DNA from: an uncultured Sediminibacterium sp.
GTDB taxonomy: Bacteria; Bacteroidota; Bacteroidia; Chitinophagales; Chitinophagaceae
DNA: 19,500 nt
Reading direction: 5' to 3'
Assembly (NCBI GenBank): GCA_937907555.1
Contig: CALEST010000286.1
Location: 1-19,500 of the forward strand
Positions 8,119 through 16,500 of this stretch are shown piece after piece. The position numbers and the translations under genes are program-made. Position 1 is the first letter of the stretch, and each line of letters starts with the position of its first letter. The notes beneath the pieces were generated by a model. It saw only the letters and a list, made by a program, of their open reading frames with translations. It did not search any database and was not told the origin of the DNA.

Positions 8119-8961
8119 ATGGCAAGTATAGCTGATTTACAAAAGACGGCAACCCAGGTTAGAAGGGATATTGTCCGCATGGTACATGGTGTTCAAAGTG
8201 GACATCCTGGAGGCTCTTTGGGTTGTGCCGACGTGGTTACCGCCCTTTATTTTCATGCCATGAAACACGATGTAGCTTTTTCAATGGATGGAAAAGGAGA
8301 AGATCTTTTCTTTTTATCGAACGGTCATATTTCTCCCCTGTATTATTCAGTATTAGCCAGAGCCGGTTATTTTGATGTTAAGGAACTGGCCAGCTTTAGA
8401 AAAATCAATACCCGTTTGCAGGGACATCCTACCACCCATGAGCACTTACCCGGTGTTAGAATCGCCAGTGGTTCACTGGGTCAGGGAATGAGTGTTGCTG
8501 CCGGTGCTGCACTTACCAAAAAACTAAACCAGGACCCGCACTTGGTTTTCTCTTTACATGGAGACGGAGAATTACAGGAAGGACAGATATGGGAAGCGGT
8601 TATGTTTGCAGCCCACCATAAAGCAGACAACCTCATCAGTATTATTGACGTGAATGGTCAGCAGATTGACGGACCTACCAGCAAAGTAATGTCTTTAGGA
8701 AATTTAAAAAGCAAATTTGAAGCCTTCGACTGGACGGTACTGGAAATGGACGGCAATCAAATGGAAGAAGTAGTAGCTACTTTGGACAAAGCAAAATCAA
8801 TGACCGGTCAGGGAAAACCCATCTGCATTTTAATGAAAACCGAAATGGGTAAGGGAGTTGATTTCATGGAAGGCAGCCACGAATGGCATGGCATTGCTCC
8901 TTCTGATGAACAACTGGCCAAAGCGTTGGGGCAGTTGGAAGAAACTTTAGGGGACTACTAA
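8119..8961 (+). CDS. Transketolase, N-terminal subunit (split enzyme)
   Basis: A 280-residue protein equal to the pyrophosphate-binding half of transketolase, the pentose-phosphate enzyme that moves two-carbon units between sugars. ThDP-domain motifs are intact: SGHPGGSLG (H29), LSNGH (H70), SGSLGQGMSVAAG (GQG at 121-123), the Mg/diphosphate motif HGDGELQEGQIWEA (D149) and DVNGQQIDGPT (N179), ending with WHGIAPSDEQ. The stop after DY is clean, so this is a natural half enzyme, not a broken gene. Activity requires the pyrimidine/C-terminal subunit, which carries the catalytic Glu. In the split arrangement the two genes are commonly adjacent, but here the next gene is a convergent permease, so the partner must be elsewhere. 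A dihydroxyacetone- or other ketose-specific role cannot be excluded. Confidence 0.92.
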   Translation: MASIADLQKTATQVRRDIVRMVHGVQSGHPGGSLGCADVVTALYFHAMKHDVAFSMDGKGEDLFFLSNGHISPLYYSVLARAGYFDVKELASFRKINTRLQGHPTTHEHLPGVRIASGSLGQGMSVAAGAALTKKLNQDPHLVFSLHGDGELQEGQIWEAVMFAAHHKADNLISIIDVNGQQIDGPTSKVMSLGNLKSKFEAFDWTVLEMDGNQMEEVVATLDKAKSMTGQGKPICILMKTEMGKGVDFMEGSHEWHGIAPSDEQLAKALGQLEETLGDY

Positions 8962-9005
8962 TTAAGCATTTACTGTATAGTCAGTAATATAAAGAATACA
9001 TAAGA

Positions 9006-10211
9006 TCAAGTGCGCAACTGAAAAGTCTGCGCACTTATTTTTTGCGCAGTTACCCAGGCTGCAGAAAAAGTAATGGCAGCAACGGTTGCAGCAACCAGCA
9101 TAAAATCGGTCCATTGCACCTGAACCGGATAATAATCAATAATAAAAGTTGTACCTCCCAGTTTAATCAGGTGGAAGCTTTCCTGCAACCAGCAAATGAT
9201 GCCACCCAGTAAAATTCCGGAACCTGCGCCAATGGCAGACAGCAACAATCCCTCCAATAAAAAAATGCGTCTGATTCTGCCAGGAGTTGCACCCAATGCC
9301 CTCAAGACCGCAATGTCTTTTTGTTTTTCCAGTATCAACATACTCAAAGCACCAATCATATTAAATGCAGCAACCACCAGTATCAGGGATAATATGCCAT
9401 AGATTACCCACTTCTCCAATTGCATCACTGAATACAGAGAAGCATTTTGCTGGTAACGGTTCTGAACCATTACCTGATTGCCAAAAATGGATTGCAGTTG
9501 CTGGCGGATGGCTTCTTCCTTTCCTTTTGCATTAATTTCAATAGAACTGTAAGTATTGGCCGGCAATCCCAGCATATACTGCATAAAGCGTAGATGGGTA
9601 AAAGCATAGGTATTGTCAAAATCCTGCTGCACTATAAAAGCCCCTGTGGGTATTACAGAAAAAGCATTGAGTCCATCGGTCTGGATTAAACTGGACTGTG
9701 GATTCGGAAAATAAAGGGTAGCCGCTTCAAATACTTTTTCGGTATTGATGCCCGCGGCGTTTTCAATCCCCCCACCCATTACAATGCCAGGTATAGTATC
9801 GTTACCAATATTGAAACTCCCTCTGCGGATATATTTCTGGATGGGATTTACTTCTGTGTAACTCTCTTCCACTCCTTTTAATGTAACAATCGTCTGATAA
9901 GCACCTGTTAACAAAGCCTTCTCTTCTACCACATAACTAAATGCCTGCAAGCCTTTCAGCTGCTTCAACTCAGTTTCTTGTCTGGCATTTACAGTAAAAG
10001 TTTTGCCAGTTGATGGCACCACTTTATAAGCAGGATAAAAATCTCCGTACAGTCCTTTCACCAGCGATTCAAATCCATTGAATACACTGAGGATGATGAT
10101 TAAAGCAGCAGTGCCTACGGCGATGGCCATTACCGAAATGCCTGCAATGATATTGATGGCATTGGTGGTTTTTTTAGATCGGAAATATCGCCAGGCAAAG
10201 AGAAGGTTCAT
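9006..10211 (-). CDS. LolC/LolE-type ABC transporter permease (FtsX domain)
   Basis: A 401-residue membrane protein with the MacB/LolCE layout: an N-terminal helix (about 18-45) inside FAWRYFRSKKTTNAINIIAGISVMAIAVGTAALIIILSVFNGFE, a periplasmic domain (about 50-265), and three C-terminal helices of the FtsX domain (about 270-295, 316-342, 368-392) with the coupling segment LEKQKDIAVLRALGATPGRIRRIFLLEG. LolC/E permeases, with the LolD ATPase, extract lipoproteins from the inner membrane for outer-membrane delivery; an ATPase is not adjacent here, so the role is inferred from family. The ATG at 10211 overlaps the rbfA stop by ATGA, suggesting translational coupling. Its last codons contain the hairpin that should terminate the convergent transketolase gene. 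Confidence 0.88.
   Translation of the reverse strand: MNLLFAWRYFRSKKTTNAINIIAGISVMAIAVGTAALIIILSVFNGFESLVKGLYGDFYPAYKVVPSTGKTFTVNARQETELKQLKGLQAFSYVVEEKALLTGAYQTIVTLKGVEESYTEVNPIQKYIRRGSFNIGNDTIPGIVMGGGIENAAGINTEKVFEAATLYFPNPQSSLIQTDGLNAFSVIPTGAFIVQQDFDNTYAFTHLRFMQYMLGLPANTYSSIEINAKGKEEAIRQQLQSIFGNQVMVQNRYQQNASLYSVMQLEKWVIYGILSLILVVAAFNMIGALSMLILEKQKDIAVLRALGATPGRIRRIFLLEGLLLSAIGAGSGILLGGIICWLQESFHLIKLGGTTFIIDYYPVQVQWTDFMLVAATVAAITFSAAWVTAQKISAQTFQLRT
9008..9043 (+). terminator. Intrinsic terminator of the transketolase subunit gene, inside the opposing CDS
   Basis: AAGTGCGCA (9008-9016) pairs perfectly over 9 bp with TGCGCACTT (9028-9036) around an 11-base loop, followed by ATTTTTT (9037-9043). 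It is 47 bases past the plus-strand stop codon. The whole structure lies within the last codons of the convergent permease gene. Confidence 0.8.
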
Positions 10212-10567
10212 TTCTCTTTTTCATTTATTTTCTTGAAGATCTCTTCCATCTTAAATACATAATCCAGGGTATCGTCGTTATAAAAATGAATCACAGGAAT
10301 TCTTCTTAACTGGTGTTTCATTTTATCTGCGAGCTCCTTTTTTATTTCCCAGGCCTTGGATTCTATTTTCTTCATTACAGCCGCCTGGTCTTTTACCTGG
10401 AATAAACTAATGTACACTCTGGCTTCCAGCAAGTCCGGCGTTACTTTAACATTGGATATAGACACCATTCCTCCATCTATCATAGACAGGTTTAATCTTC
10501 TGAATATATCATTGAATTGCTCCTGCAATGCCCCTGCTACCTGTCTTTGTCTTTTTCCTTCCTCCAT
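10208..10567 (-). CDS. rbfA: Ribosome-binding factor A
   Basis: A 119-residue cytoplasmic KH-fold protein that helps mature the 16S rRNA 5' end in the small ribosomal subunit and supports growth in the cold. Family features are the N-terminal helix EEGKRQRQVAGALQEQFNDIFRR, the strand pair VSISNVKVTPDLLEARVYISLF, and the C-terminal KMKHQLRRIPVIHFYNDDTLDYVFKMEEIFKKI, which contains the usual lining of the KH domain. Length is normal. The ATG at 10567 is preceded by an A/T-rich leader without a Shine-Dalgarno sequence. The stop overlaps the permease start (ATGA), and the gene diverges from the ABC exporter across 60 bases. Confidence 0.94.
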   Translation of the reverse strand: MEEGKRQRQVAGALQEQFNDIFRRLNLSMIDGGMVSISNVKVTPDLLEARVYISLFQVKDQAAVMKKIESKAWEIKKELADKMKHQLRRIPVIHFYNDDTLDYVFKMEEIFKKINEKEK

Positions 10568-10586
10568 ATTATAAGGTTTATGGGTG

Positions 10587-10603
10587 TAAAATTAGTTACT
10601 TTG
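10587..10603. promoter_or_regulatory. Back-to-back -7 boxes for rbfA (minus) and the ABC exporter (plus)
   Basis: The minus strand reads TAATTTTA over 10594-10587 and the plus strand reads TTACTTTG over 10596-10603, each 7 of 8 positions of TAnnTTTG and separated by one base. They imply leaders of roughly 16 and 21 bases. Neither has a clear TTG -33 element, so each is a modest match that gains weight from its position. Confidence 0.35.
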
Positions 10604-10627
10604 CCTTGTTTCACCATTTATTCCTGT

Positions 10628-12457
10628 ATGAAGCGTTTTGAGCGGATCCTGTTTTACCTGCGTAGCCAGCGGAAAAACATTGTATTATATGTACTGTTTA
10701 ATCTATTGTCCATTGCATTTTCCCTGATTTCACTGGTGATGCTGGCTCCTTTTCTGGGGCTTTTATTTGCCAAGGAAAAATTAATTACAGCCAAACCCAG
10801 TTTGCGTTTTCCTCAGGACGGTGCCGATGCTGTATTGGCCCATTTAAAATACTACCTGAGTATGTTGATTCAGGAACAGGGCGAAGTATATGCATTAGGC
10901 GCCATCTGTATTGTGATTATTATTGCCATCTTTTTTAAAAACGCCTTTACCTATTTATCATTCAGGGTGCTGGCACCCATGCGCAACTACGTAATGACCA
11001 AACTCCGTTCCGATTTATATGCCAAGATTTTACAGTTGCCAATTGGCTTTTTTACGGAACAGAAAAAAGGAGATATCATCAGCAGAATGAGCAACGATGC
11101 CAATGAAATAGAATGGAGTGTAATGAGCACACTGGAAGGATTAATCAGGGACCCGTTGAACATTCTGATTATTCTGAGCGTACTGGTTTACATTAGTCCA
11201 GTACTTTCTGTTTTCTTGCTGGTATTGCTTCCACTTACGGGTTTTATTATTGGAAGAGTAAGCCGTTCCTTAAAAAAACAATCCACTGCTTCTGCCGAAG
11301 AACTGGGAAGTTTAATGAGCATTCTCGACGAAACCCTTGGCGGCTTAAGAGTCATTAAAGCCTTCAACGCAGAAAAGATTTTACGCAATCGTTTCTTTAC
11401 CACCAACAACAACCTGAACCATATCCGCAATAAAATGAATTTCAGAAAAGACCTGGCATCGCCCATGTCTGAATTCATGGGAGTAATGGTGTTGAGTTGT
11501 ATTTTATGGTTCGGAGGAAGACTGGTACTGAACAACGAAGCTGGACTGGAAGCCACTGGGTTTATCAACTATATTGTGATTTTTACACAAATCATTAATC
11601 CGGCCAAGTCTTTGTCTACTGCATTTTATAACGCACAAAGAGGCAGTGCAGCCATTCAGAGAATTGAAGAAATTTTACAGGCACCAATCCTGGTTACCGA
11701 CGAACCCAATGCCAGAGAACTCTCCAGTTTCAATCATTCGATTGAATTTAAAAATGTAAACTTCTCTTACAATGAAACCCCCATTCTGAAAAATATCAAC
11801 CTTACCATTGAAAAGGGGAAAACCATTGCCCTGGTTGGATCTTCCGGTGCGGGCAAAAGCAGTCTGGCCGATTTGATTCCGCGTTTTCACGATGTTAGCG
11901 GTGGAGAAATTCTGATTGATGGCATCAATATTAAAAACTACTCCCTGCACAGTATTCGCGCTTTAATGGGCATTGTTACACAGGAGCCCATTTTATTCAA
12001 TGATACCATTGCAGGCAATATTGCATTGGGGGTAGACAATGCCAATGAAAAAGATATTGAACAGGCGGCCAAAGTAGCGAATGCACTGGATTTTATCAGG
12101 AAAAAAGAAGCCGGATTTGAAACCAATATAGGTGACAGGGGCAGCAAGTTGAGTGGCGGAGAAAGACAAAGAGTAACCATTGCCAGAGCGGTATTAAAAA
12201 ATCCTCCGATTTTAATTTTAGATGAAGCTACTTCTTCATTAGACACAGAAAGTGAAAGACTGGTGCAGGATGCCATTAACAATATGATGCAGAACAGAAC
12301 ATCCATTGTGATAGCACACAGACTAAGTACCATCCGTCACGCCAATGAAATCATCGTATTGCAAAAAGGCGAAATTGCCGAAAGAGGAACCCATGATGAA
12401 CTGCTGGCCAAGGGAGGCATTTACAGGAAACTGGTAGACATGCAGGAAGTAAAATAA
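10628..12457 (+). CDS. MsbA/ABCB-type ABC exporter, fused membrane and ATPase domains
   Basis: A 609-residue half-transporter that should act as a homodimer in the inner membrane. The membrane domain (about 15-335) has six helices and the coupling-helix sequence PIGFFTEQKKGDIISRMSNDANEIE. The ATPase domain (about 370-609) is complete: Walker A GSSGAGKSS (404-412), Q-loop TQEPILF (Q452), signature LSGGE (508-512), Walker B ILILDE (528-533) with catalytic E533, D-loop SSLD, and switch His H564. Family members flip lipid A core, other lipids or drugs; this one resembles MsbA-like lipid exporters, but the substrate is an inference. I chose the ATG at 10628 (MKRFERILFYL) because it follows the -7 box and begins a normal elbow helix; a frame open back to 10517 overlaps rbfA. 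A bidirectional hairpin closes the gene. Confidence 0.92.
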   Translation: MKRFERILFYLRSQRKNIVLYVLFNLLSIAFSLISLVMLAPFLGLLFAKEKLITAKPSLRFPQDGADAVLAHLKYYLSMLIQEQGEVYALGAICIVIIIAIFFKNAFTYLSFRVLAPMRNYVMTKLRSDLYAKILQLPIGFFTEQKKGDIISRMSNDANEIEWSVMSTLEGLIRDPLNILIILSVLVYISPVLSVFLLVLLPLTGFIIGRVSRSLKKQSTASAEELGSLMSILDETLGGLRVIKAFNAEKILRNRFFTTNNNLNHIRNKMNFRKDLASPMSEFMGVMVLSCILWFGGRLVLNNEAGLEATGFINYIVIFTQIINPAKSLSTAFYNAQRGSAAIQRIEEILQAPILVTDEPNARELSSFNHSIEFKNVNFSYNETPILKNINLTIEKGKTIALVGSSGAGKSSLADLIPRFHDVSGGEILIDGINIKNYSLHSIRALMGIVTQEPILFNDTIAGNIALGVDNANEKDIEQAAKVANALDFIRKKEAGFETNIGDRGSKLSGGERQRVTIARAVLKNPPILILDEATSSLDTESERLVQDAINNMMQNRTSIVIAHRLSTIRHANEIIVLQKGEIAERGTHDELLAKGGIYRKLVDMQEVK

Positions 12458-12460
12458 AAA

Positions 12461-12483
12461 TCCCGGTTACAAAGTAACCGGGA
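12461..12483. terminator. Terminator between the ABC exporter and the DksA-like gene
   Basis: A perfect 10-bp stem TCCCGGTTAC (12461-12470) / GTAACCGGGA (12474-12483) with an AAA loop. On the minus strand it runs directly into TTTTTATTTTA, a strong U-tract for the DksA-like gene. On the plus strand the following sequence is CCTATCTTTTAATTT, weaker but plausible for the ABC exporter. Confidence 0.85.
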
Positions 12484-12510
12484 CCTATCTTTTAATTTGT
12501 ATTTCAGTTA

Positions 12511-13533
12511 TTAGTCCTGATTGGGCTTTACCAATCCAAGCTTGGCTTCCAGGCTTAATGTAGCATGTGGAACCGCACGCAATCTTGCTTTGTCAATTAA
12601 ACGACCGGTAACTCTGCAAATACCGTAGGTTTTATTTTCAATACGCATGATGGCTTTTTCCAGATGGTCAATATAGGTAATCTGACGACTCGCCATTTGA
12701 CTCAACTGTTCTTTTTCCATGCTCATGGTTCCGTCTTCCATGGTCATGTAACGTGCATCATCATTGTCCCCGCCCATTTCATCCTTACGGGTAATCAACC
12801 CTTGTAAATAAGCCAATTCTTTTTTAGCTGCATCCAGTTTTTTATTGATCAACTCTCTGAATTCAGCCAGATCGGAATCATTGTATTTCACCAACGGACC
12901 CTGAGGCTTGGGAGCTTCCACTCTTTTTTCCAAAGGAGTATAGCCAGGATTGTAGGTTACACTTGATTTGGTATTGATCTTCGGAACTTTTACATCTTTA
13001 ATTGGACCTGGCACTTTTTTTACTGGCTTTACCGGAGGAGCAGGAGGCGCTTTGGGAGCGGGTTTCTGAACTACCACTGGTTTTGCAGGCGCAGGAGCAG
13101 GTTTGGGTGCTGCTACGGGTGCTGGCTTGGCAACGGGTTTAACGGGTGCTTTAGCCACTGGTTTAGCAGGCGCTTTGGCGACTGGCTTTGCAGGTGCTTT
13201 TGGCGCAGGTTTAACTACTGCTTTTGCCGCTGGTTTAGCTGCAGGCTTTACCGGAGCTTTTGCAACCGGCTTCGTAGCCCCTTTGGCTGGTGCTTTTGCA
13301 ACAGGTTTGGCTGCAGGCTTTGGAGCAGCTTTAACAGGTGCTTTTTTTGCAGGCGCTTTAGCAGCTGGTTTAGCAGCAGCTTTAACAGGTGCTTTTTTTG
13401 CAGGCGCTTTAGCAACTGGTTTAGCAGCAGCTTTTGCTGGTGCCTTTGCAGCGGGTTTTGCTGCAGCTTTGGCTGGAGCCGCCTTTACAGCTTTTTTGGG
13501 AGTTGCTTTGGGGGCTGGTTTTTTTGTAGCCAT
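12511..13533 (-). CDS. DksA/TraR-like protein with long Lys/Ala/Pro-rich N-terminal tail
   Basis: A 340-residue protein in two parts. Residues 1 to about 175 are almost only Lys, Ala, Pro and Val in KPVAKAPAK-like units, similar in composition to histone-H1-like and AlgP-type DNA-binding tails. A short linker (176-215) leads to a TraR/DksA-like domain (about 216-340): a helical hairpin with an acidic tip (GGDNDDARYMTMEDG, D256/D259) and the C-terminal segment KTYGICRVTGRLIDKARLRAVPHATLSLEAK. The zinc finger is degenerate: only C306 remains, as I recall for the common Bacteroidota form. DksA proteins enter the RNA polymerase secondary channel; the basic tail could add DNA binding, which is inference. 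It starts 5 bases after the ileS stop, with a GGA-type ribosome site inside the ileS end, so the two are likely co-transcribed. Confidence 0.85.
   Translation of the reverse strand: MATKKPAPKATPKKAVKAAPAKAAAKPAAKAPAKAAAKPVAKAPAKKAPVKAAAKPAAKAPAKKAPVKAAPKPAAKPVAKAPAKGATKPVAKAPVKPAAKPAAKAVVKPAPKAPAKPVAKAPAKPVAKAPVKPVAKPAPVAAPKPAPAPAKPVVVQKPAPKAPPAPPVKPVKKVPGPIKDVKVPKINTKSSVTYNPGYTPLEKRVEAPKPQGPLVKYNDSDLAEFRELINKKLDAAKKELAYLQGLITRKDEMGGDNDDARYMTMEDGTMSMEKEQLSQMASRQITYIDHLEKAIMRIENKTYGICRVTGRLIDKARLRAVPHATLSLEAKLGLVKPNQD
13329..13430 (-). repeat. Two tandem 51-bp units in the Lys/Ala/Pro tail
   Basis: Bases 13329-13379 and 13380-13430 are direct repeats of 51 bp that differ at a single position (G versus A in GCAGCTGG/GCAACTGG). 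They encode a duplicated 17-residue block containing APVKAAAKPAAKAPAKK. Around them (about 13085-13525) looser copies of shorter units continue, so the tail appears to have grown by in-frame duplication. Confidence 0.85.
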
Positions 13534-13538
13534 AGGTC

Positions 13539-16500
13539 TTATCCTTTTTTGTTTACAACCACGTTTATTGCAATGTCATTTACTTCAATTGGCGTACCAT
13601 TCTCTAAATGGGACTTCCATTCAATGCCATCTGCCAGAATTTCGCGGCAAATATAATCGTTAAATTTAATAATAGAAGGCTTAAGGGGGGTACCTTCGGG
13701 TAACTCTACGAATATACGGTCTGTTAATTCAAATCCGGTTTCTTTTCTAATATTTTGTATCCGATTGACGAATTCCCGTGCTTCTCCCTCCAGTTTAAGA
13801 TCTTCTGTTAAGGTAATATCCAGGGCAACGGTCAATTTTCCTCTGGAAGCTACGCTCCATCCCGGTATATCTTCTGCCGTAATTTCCACATCTATGAGTT
13901 CAATGGTAAAATTTCCATTGGACAATGCCAGCTCACAAGTTCCATTTTGCTCCAGCGTTGCAATCTGTTCCTGGGTAAACCCAGCAATCAAACCAGCTGC
14001 TTCTTTCATGGATGCACCCAGTTTGGCACCCAGTGTTTTGAAATTGGCTTTTATTTTCTTGCTGATAACGCCCTGTGTAGCGGTCAGGTATTCTATTTCT
14101 TTTACGTTTACTTCAGCCTTAATTAATTCTTCCATTTTTTCCAGCTGCGCTTTCATCTGAACATCCAGCACCGGAATCATTACCTTCTGTAATGGCTGAC
14201 GCACTTTGATATTAACTTTCTTTCTAAGCGATAAAACCAGAGAACAGGTTTCCTGCGCCAGTTCCATTCTTTCTTCCAACAAAGCATCTACCATATCGGC
14301 ATGGTAAACCGGGAAGTCTGCATGGTGCACAGAACCTACGTTAAATCTATTGGTAACTGCATTCAGCTGATTGAATACCGCATCACTGAAAAATGGAGAT
14401 ATTGGTGCAATTAATCGCACAATGGTTTCCAGACATTCGTACAGGGTTTGATAAGCACTGATTTTATCGGATTCGTATTCTCCTTTCCAGAAACGCCTTC
14501 TGCACAATCTCACGTACCAGTTACTCAACTGCGCATCTACAAAATGCTCAATTGCTCTACCGGCCAATGTGGGTTCAAAGTCATTCATATTGTCGGTTAC
14601 TTCTTTCACCAGACTGTTTAAGGAAGATAGAATCCAGCGATCAATTTCTGGTCTTTCCGCCAGCGGGATGGGAGCTTCCTTGTATGCGAAGCCGTCTACA
14701 TTGGCATAGAGACAGAAGAACTGATAGGTATTGTATAATGTTCCAAAGAATTTTCTCTGTACCTCCTGTATACCTGCCAAATCAAATTTTAAATTATCCC
14801 AGGGCGAGGCATTGGTAATTAAATACCAGCGGGTAGCATCAGCTCCATATTTTTCAATGGTTTCAAATGGATTCACCACATTGCCCAAACGCTTACTCAT
14901 TTTGTTACCGTTCTTATCCAACACCAATCCATTGCTCACTACGGCCTTGTACGCCACGTTGTCGAACAACATTACGCCCAATGCGTGCAGGGTATAGAAC
15001 CAGCCGCGTGTTTGATCCACCCCTTCTGCAATAAAATCTGCAGGGAAAGCTTCTCCTTTGTCTATTAAATCTTTGTTCTCGAATGGATAATGCCACTGCG
15101 CATAAGGCATGGCACCACTGTCGAACCAAACGTCAATCAAATCAGGCACACGTTGCATGGGTTTGCCGGAAGGGCTCACCAGAATAATTTCATCCACATA
15201 GGGTTTGTGTAAATCCAGAATGCCCTGGTGTAAATAATTCTTATTGATATCGCCGCCCAATACCTCATTGGCTTTGCGAATGCCTTCGTTTAATTCTGCA
15301 ATGGATCCTATGCAAATTTCTTCGGTTCCGTCTTCTGTGCGCCATACCGGTAAAGGGGTTCCCCAGTAACGACTTCTGCTCAGATTCCAGTCTACCATGT
15401 TCTCCAGCCAGTTGCCGAATCTTCCTTCTCCGGTAGACTTGGGCTTCCAGTTGATGGTTTTATTCAGCTCCACCATTCTGTCTTTCACGGCAGTGGTTTT
15501 AATAAACCAGGCATCCAGCGGATAATACAAAATGGGCTTATCGGTTCTCCAGCAATGCGGATAACTGTGTTCGTATTTCTCTACTTTAAAAGCACGGTTC
15601 TCTTTCTTCAGATGCACACAGATATCTACGTTTACATCTGCATAATTCGGATCGTCTTTATAATTTTTTACATAGCGATTGCTGAATGGACCCAGGCCGT
15701 CTACAAATTTCCCTTCCTTATCCACCATGGTTAAAATACCAATATTGAATTTCTTTCCCACTTTAAAGTCATCCGCACCAAATGCAGGAGCAGTGTGTAC
15801 AATACCGGTACCATCTTCTGTAGTTACAAAATCACCAGTGATGACCCTGAATGGTTTTGCATCCGGAGTGATAGCCAGAATTTCTTTTACTGAATTGGCA
15901 TCATAAGGAAGTAACTGTTCATACTCCATGCCAGCGATATCGTTGCCTTTAAACTGGGTCAATACCACCCATGGCAATATTTTGGTTTTTTCATTGATGC
16001 CTTCAAAAGAAGCATTCTCCCCTTCAGCTTTGAAATACTTGCCCATCAAGGCTTTTGCAAGAATTACATTCACCGGAAGCAAAGTGTAAGGATTCACTGT
16101 TTTAACCAATACATAGTCAATATTGGGTCCAACCGTTAAGCCAAGATTAGACGGCAAGGTCCAGGGCGTAGTGGTCCAGGCCATGAAGAAAACTTCTTCT
16201 GAAGCAATGGAATTGTTAGCAGTTTGTAATTGCTGATACCAGGCCGCAGTATTCAGGGATGCCTGTGTTGCTTTAAACATGGCAACCGCTGAAGTGTCTT
16301 TTACTTCTTTGTAAGTACCCGGCTGATTCAATTCATGGGAACTTAAACCTGTACCCGCTGCAGGGGAATAGGGTTGGATGCTTACACTTTCGTATAGATA
16401 TCCTTTTTTATAAAGGGTACTTAGAATCCACCAAAGGGTTTCTATATAATCGTTTTCAAAAGTAACATAGGGTTTTTCCAAATCTACCCAGTAGCCCATT

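Noticed and set aside
10517..10627. Upstream extension of the ABC exporter frame
   Set aside because: It runs over the start of rbfA on the other strand and precedes the likely promoter; the added residues do not resemble an exporter N-terminus.
12895..13533. Possibility that the Lys/Ala/Pro tail is a frameshift artefact
   Set aside because: The frame is continuous from the ATG through the linker to the DksA-like domain, and Lys/Ala/Pro coding is kept through near-exact 51-bp repeats, which fits a real protein.
13103..13663. Long open frame (186 codons) on the plus strand opposite the Lys/Ala/Pro tail, giving a Gly/Ala/Leu-rich protein
   Set aside because: It mirrors the repetitive GCT/GCA/AAA/CCA codons of the DksA-like gene, which lack stop codons in the complement. 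It continues into the end of ileS without a proper start signal or family match.
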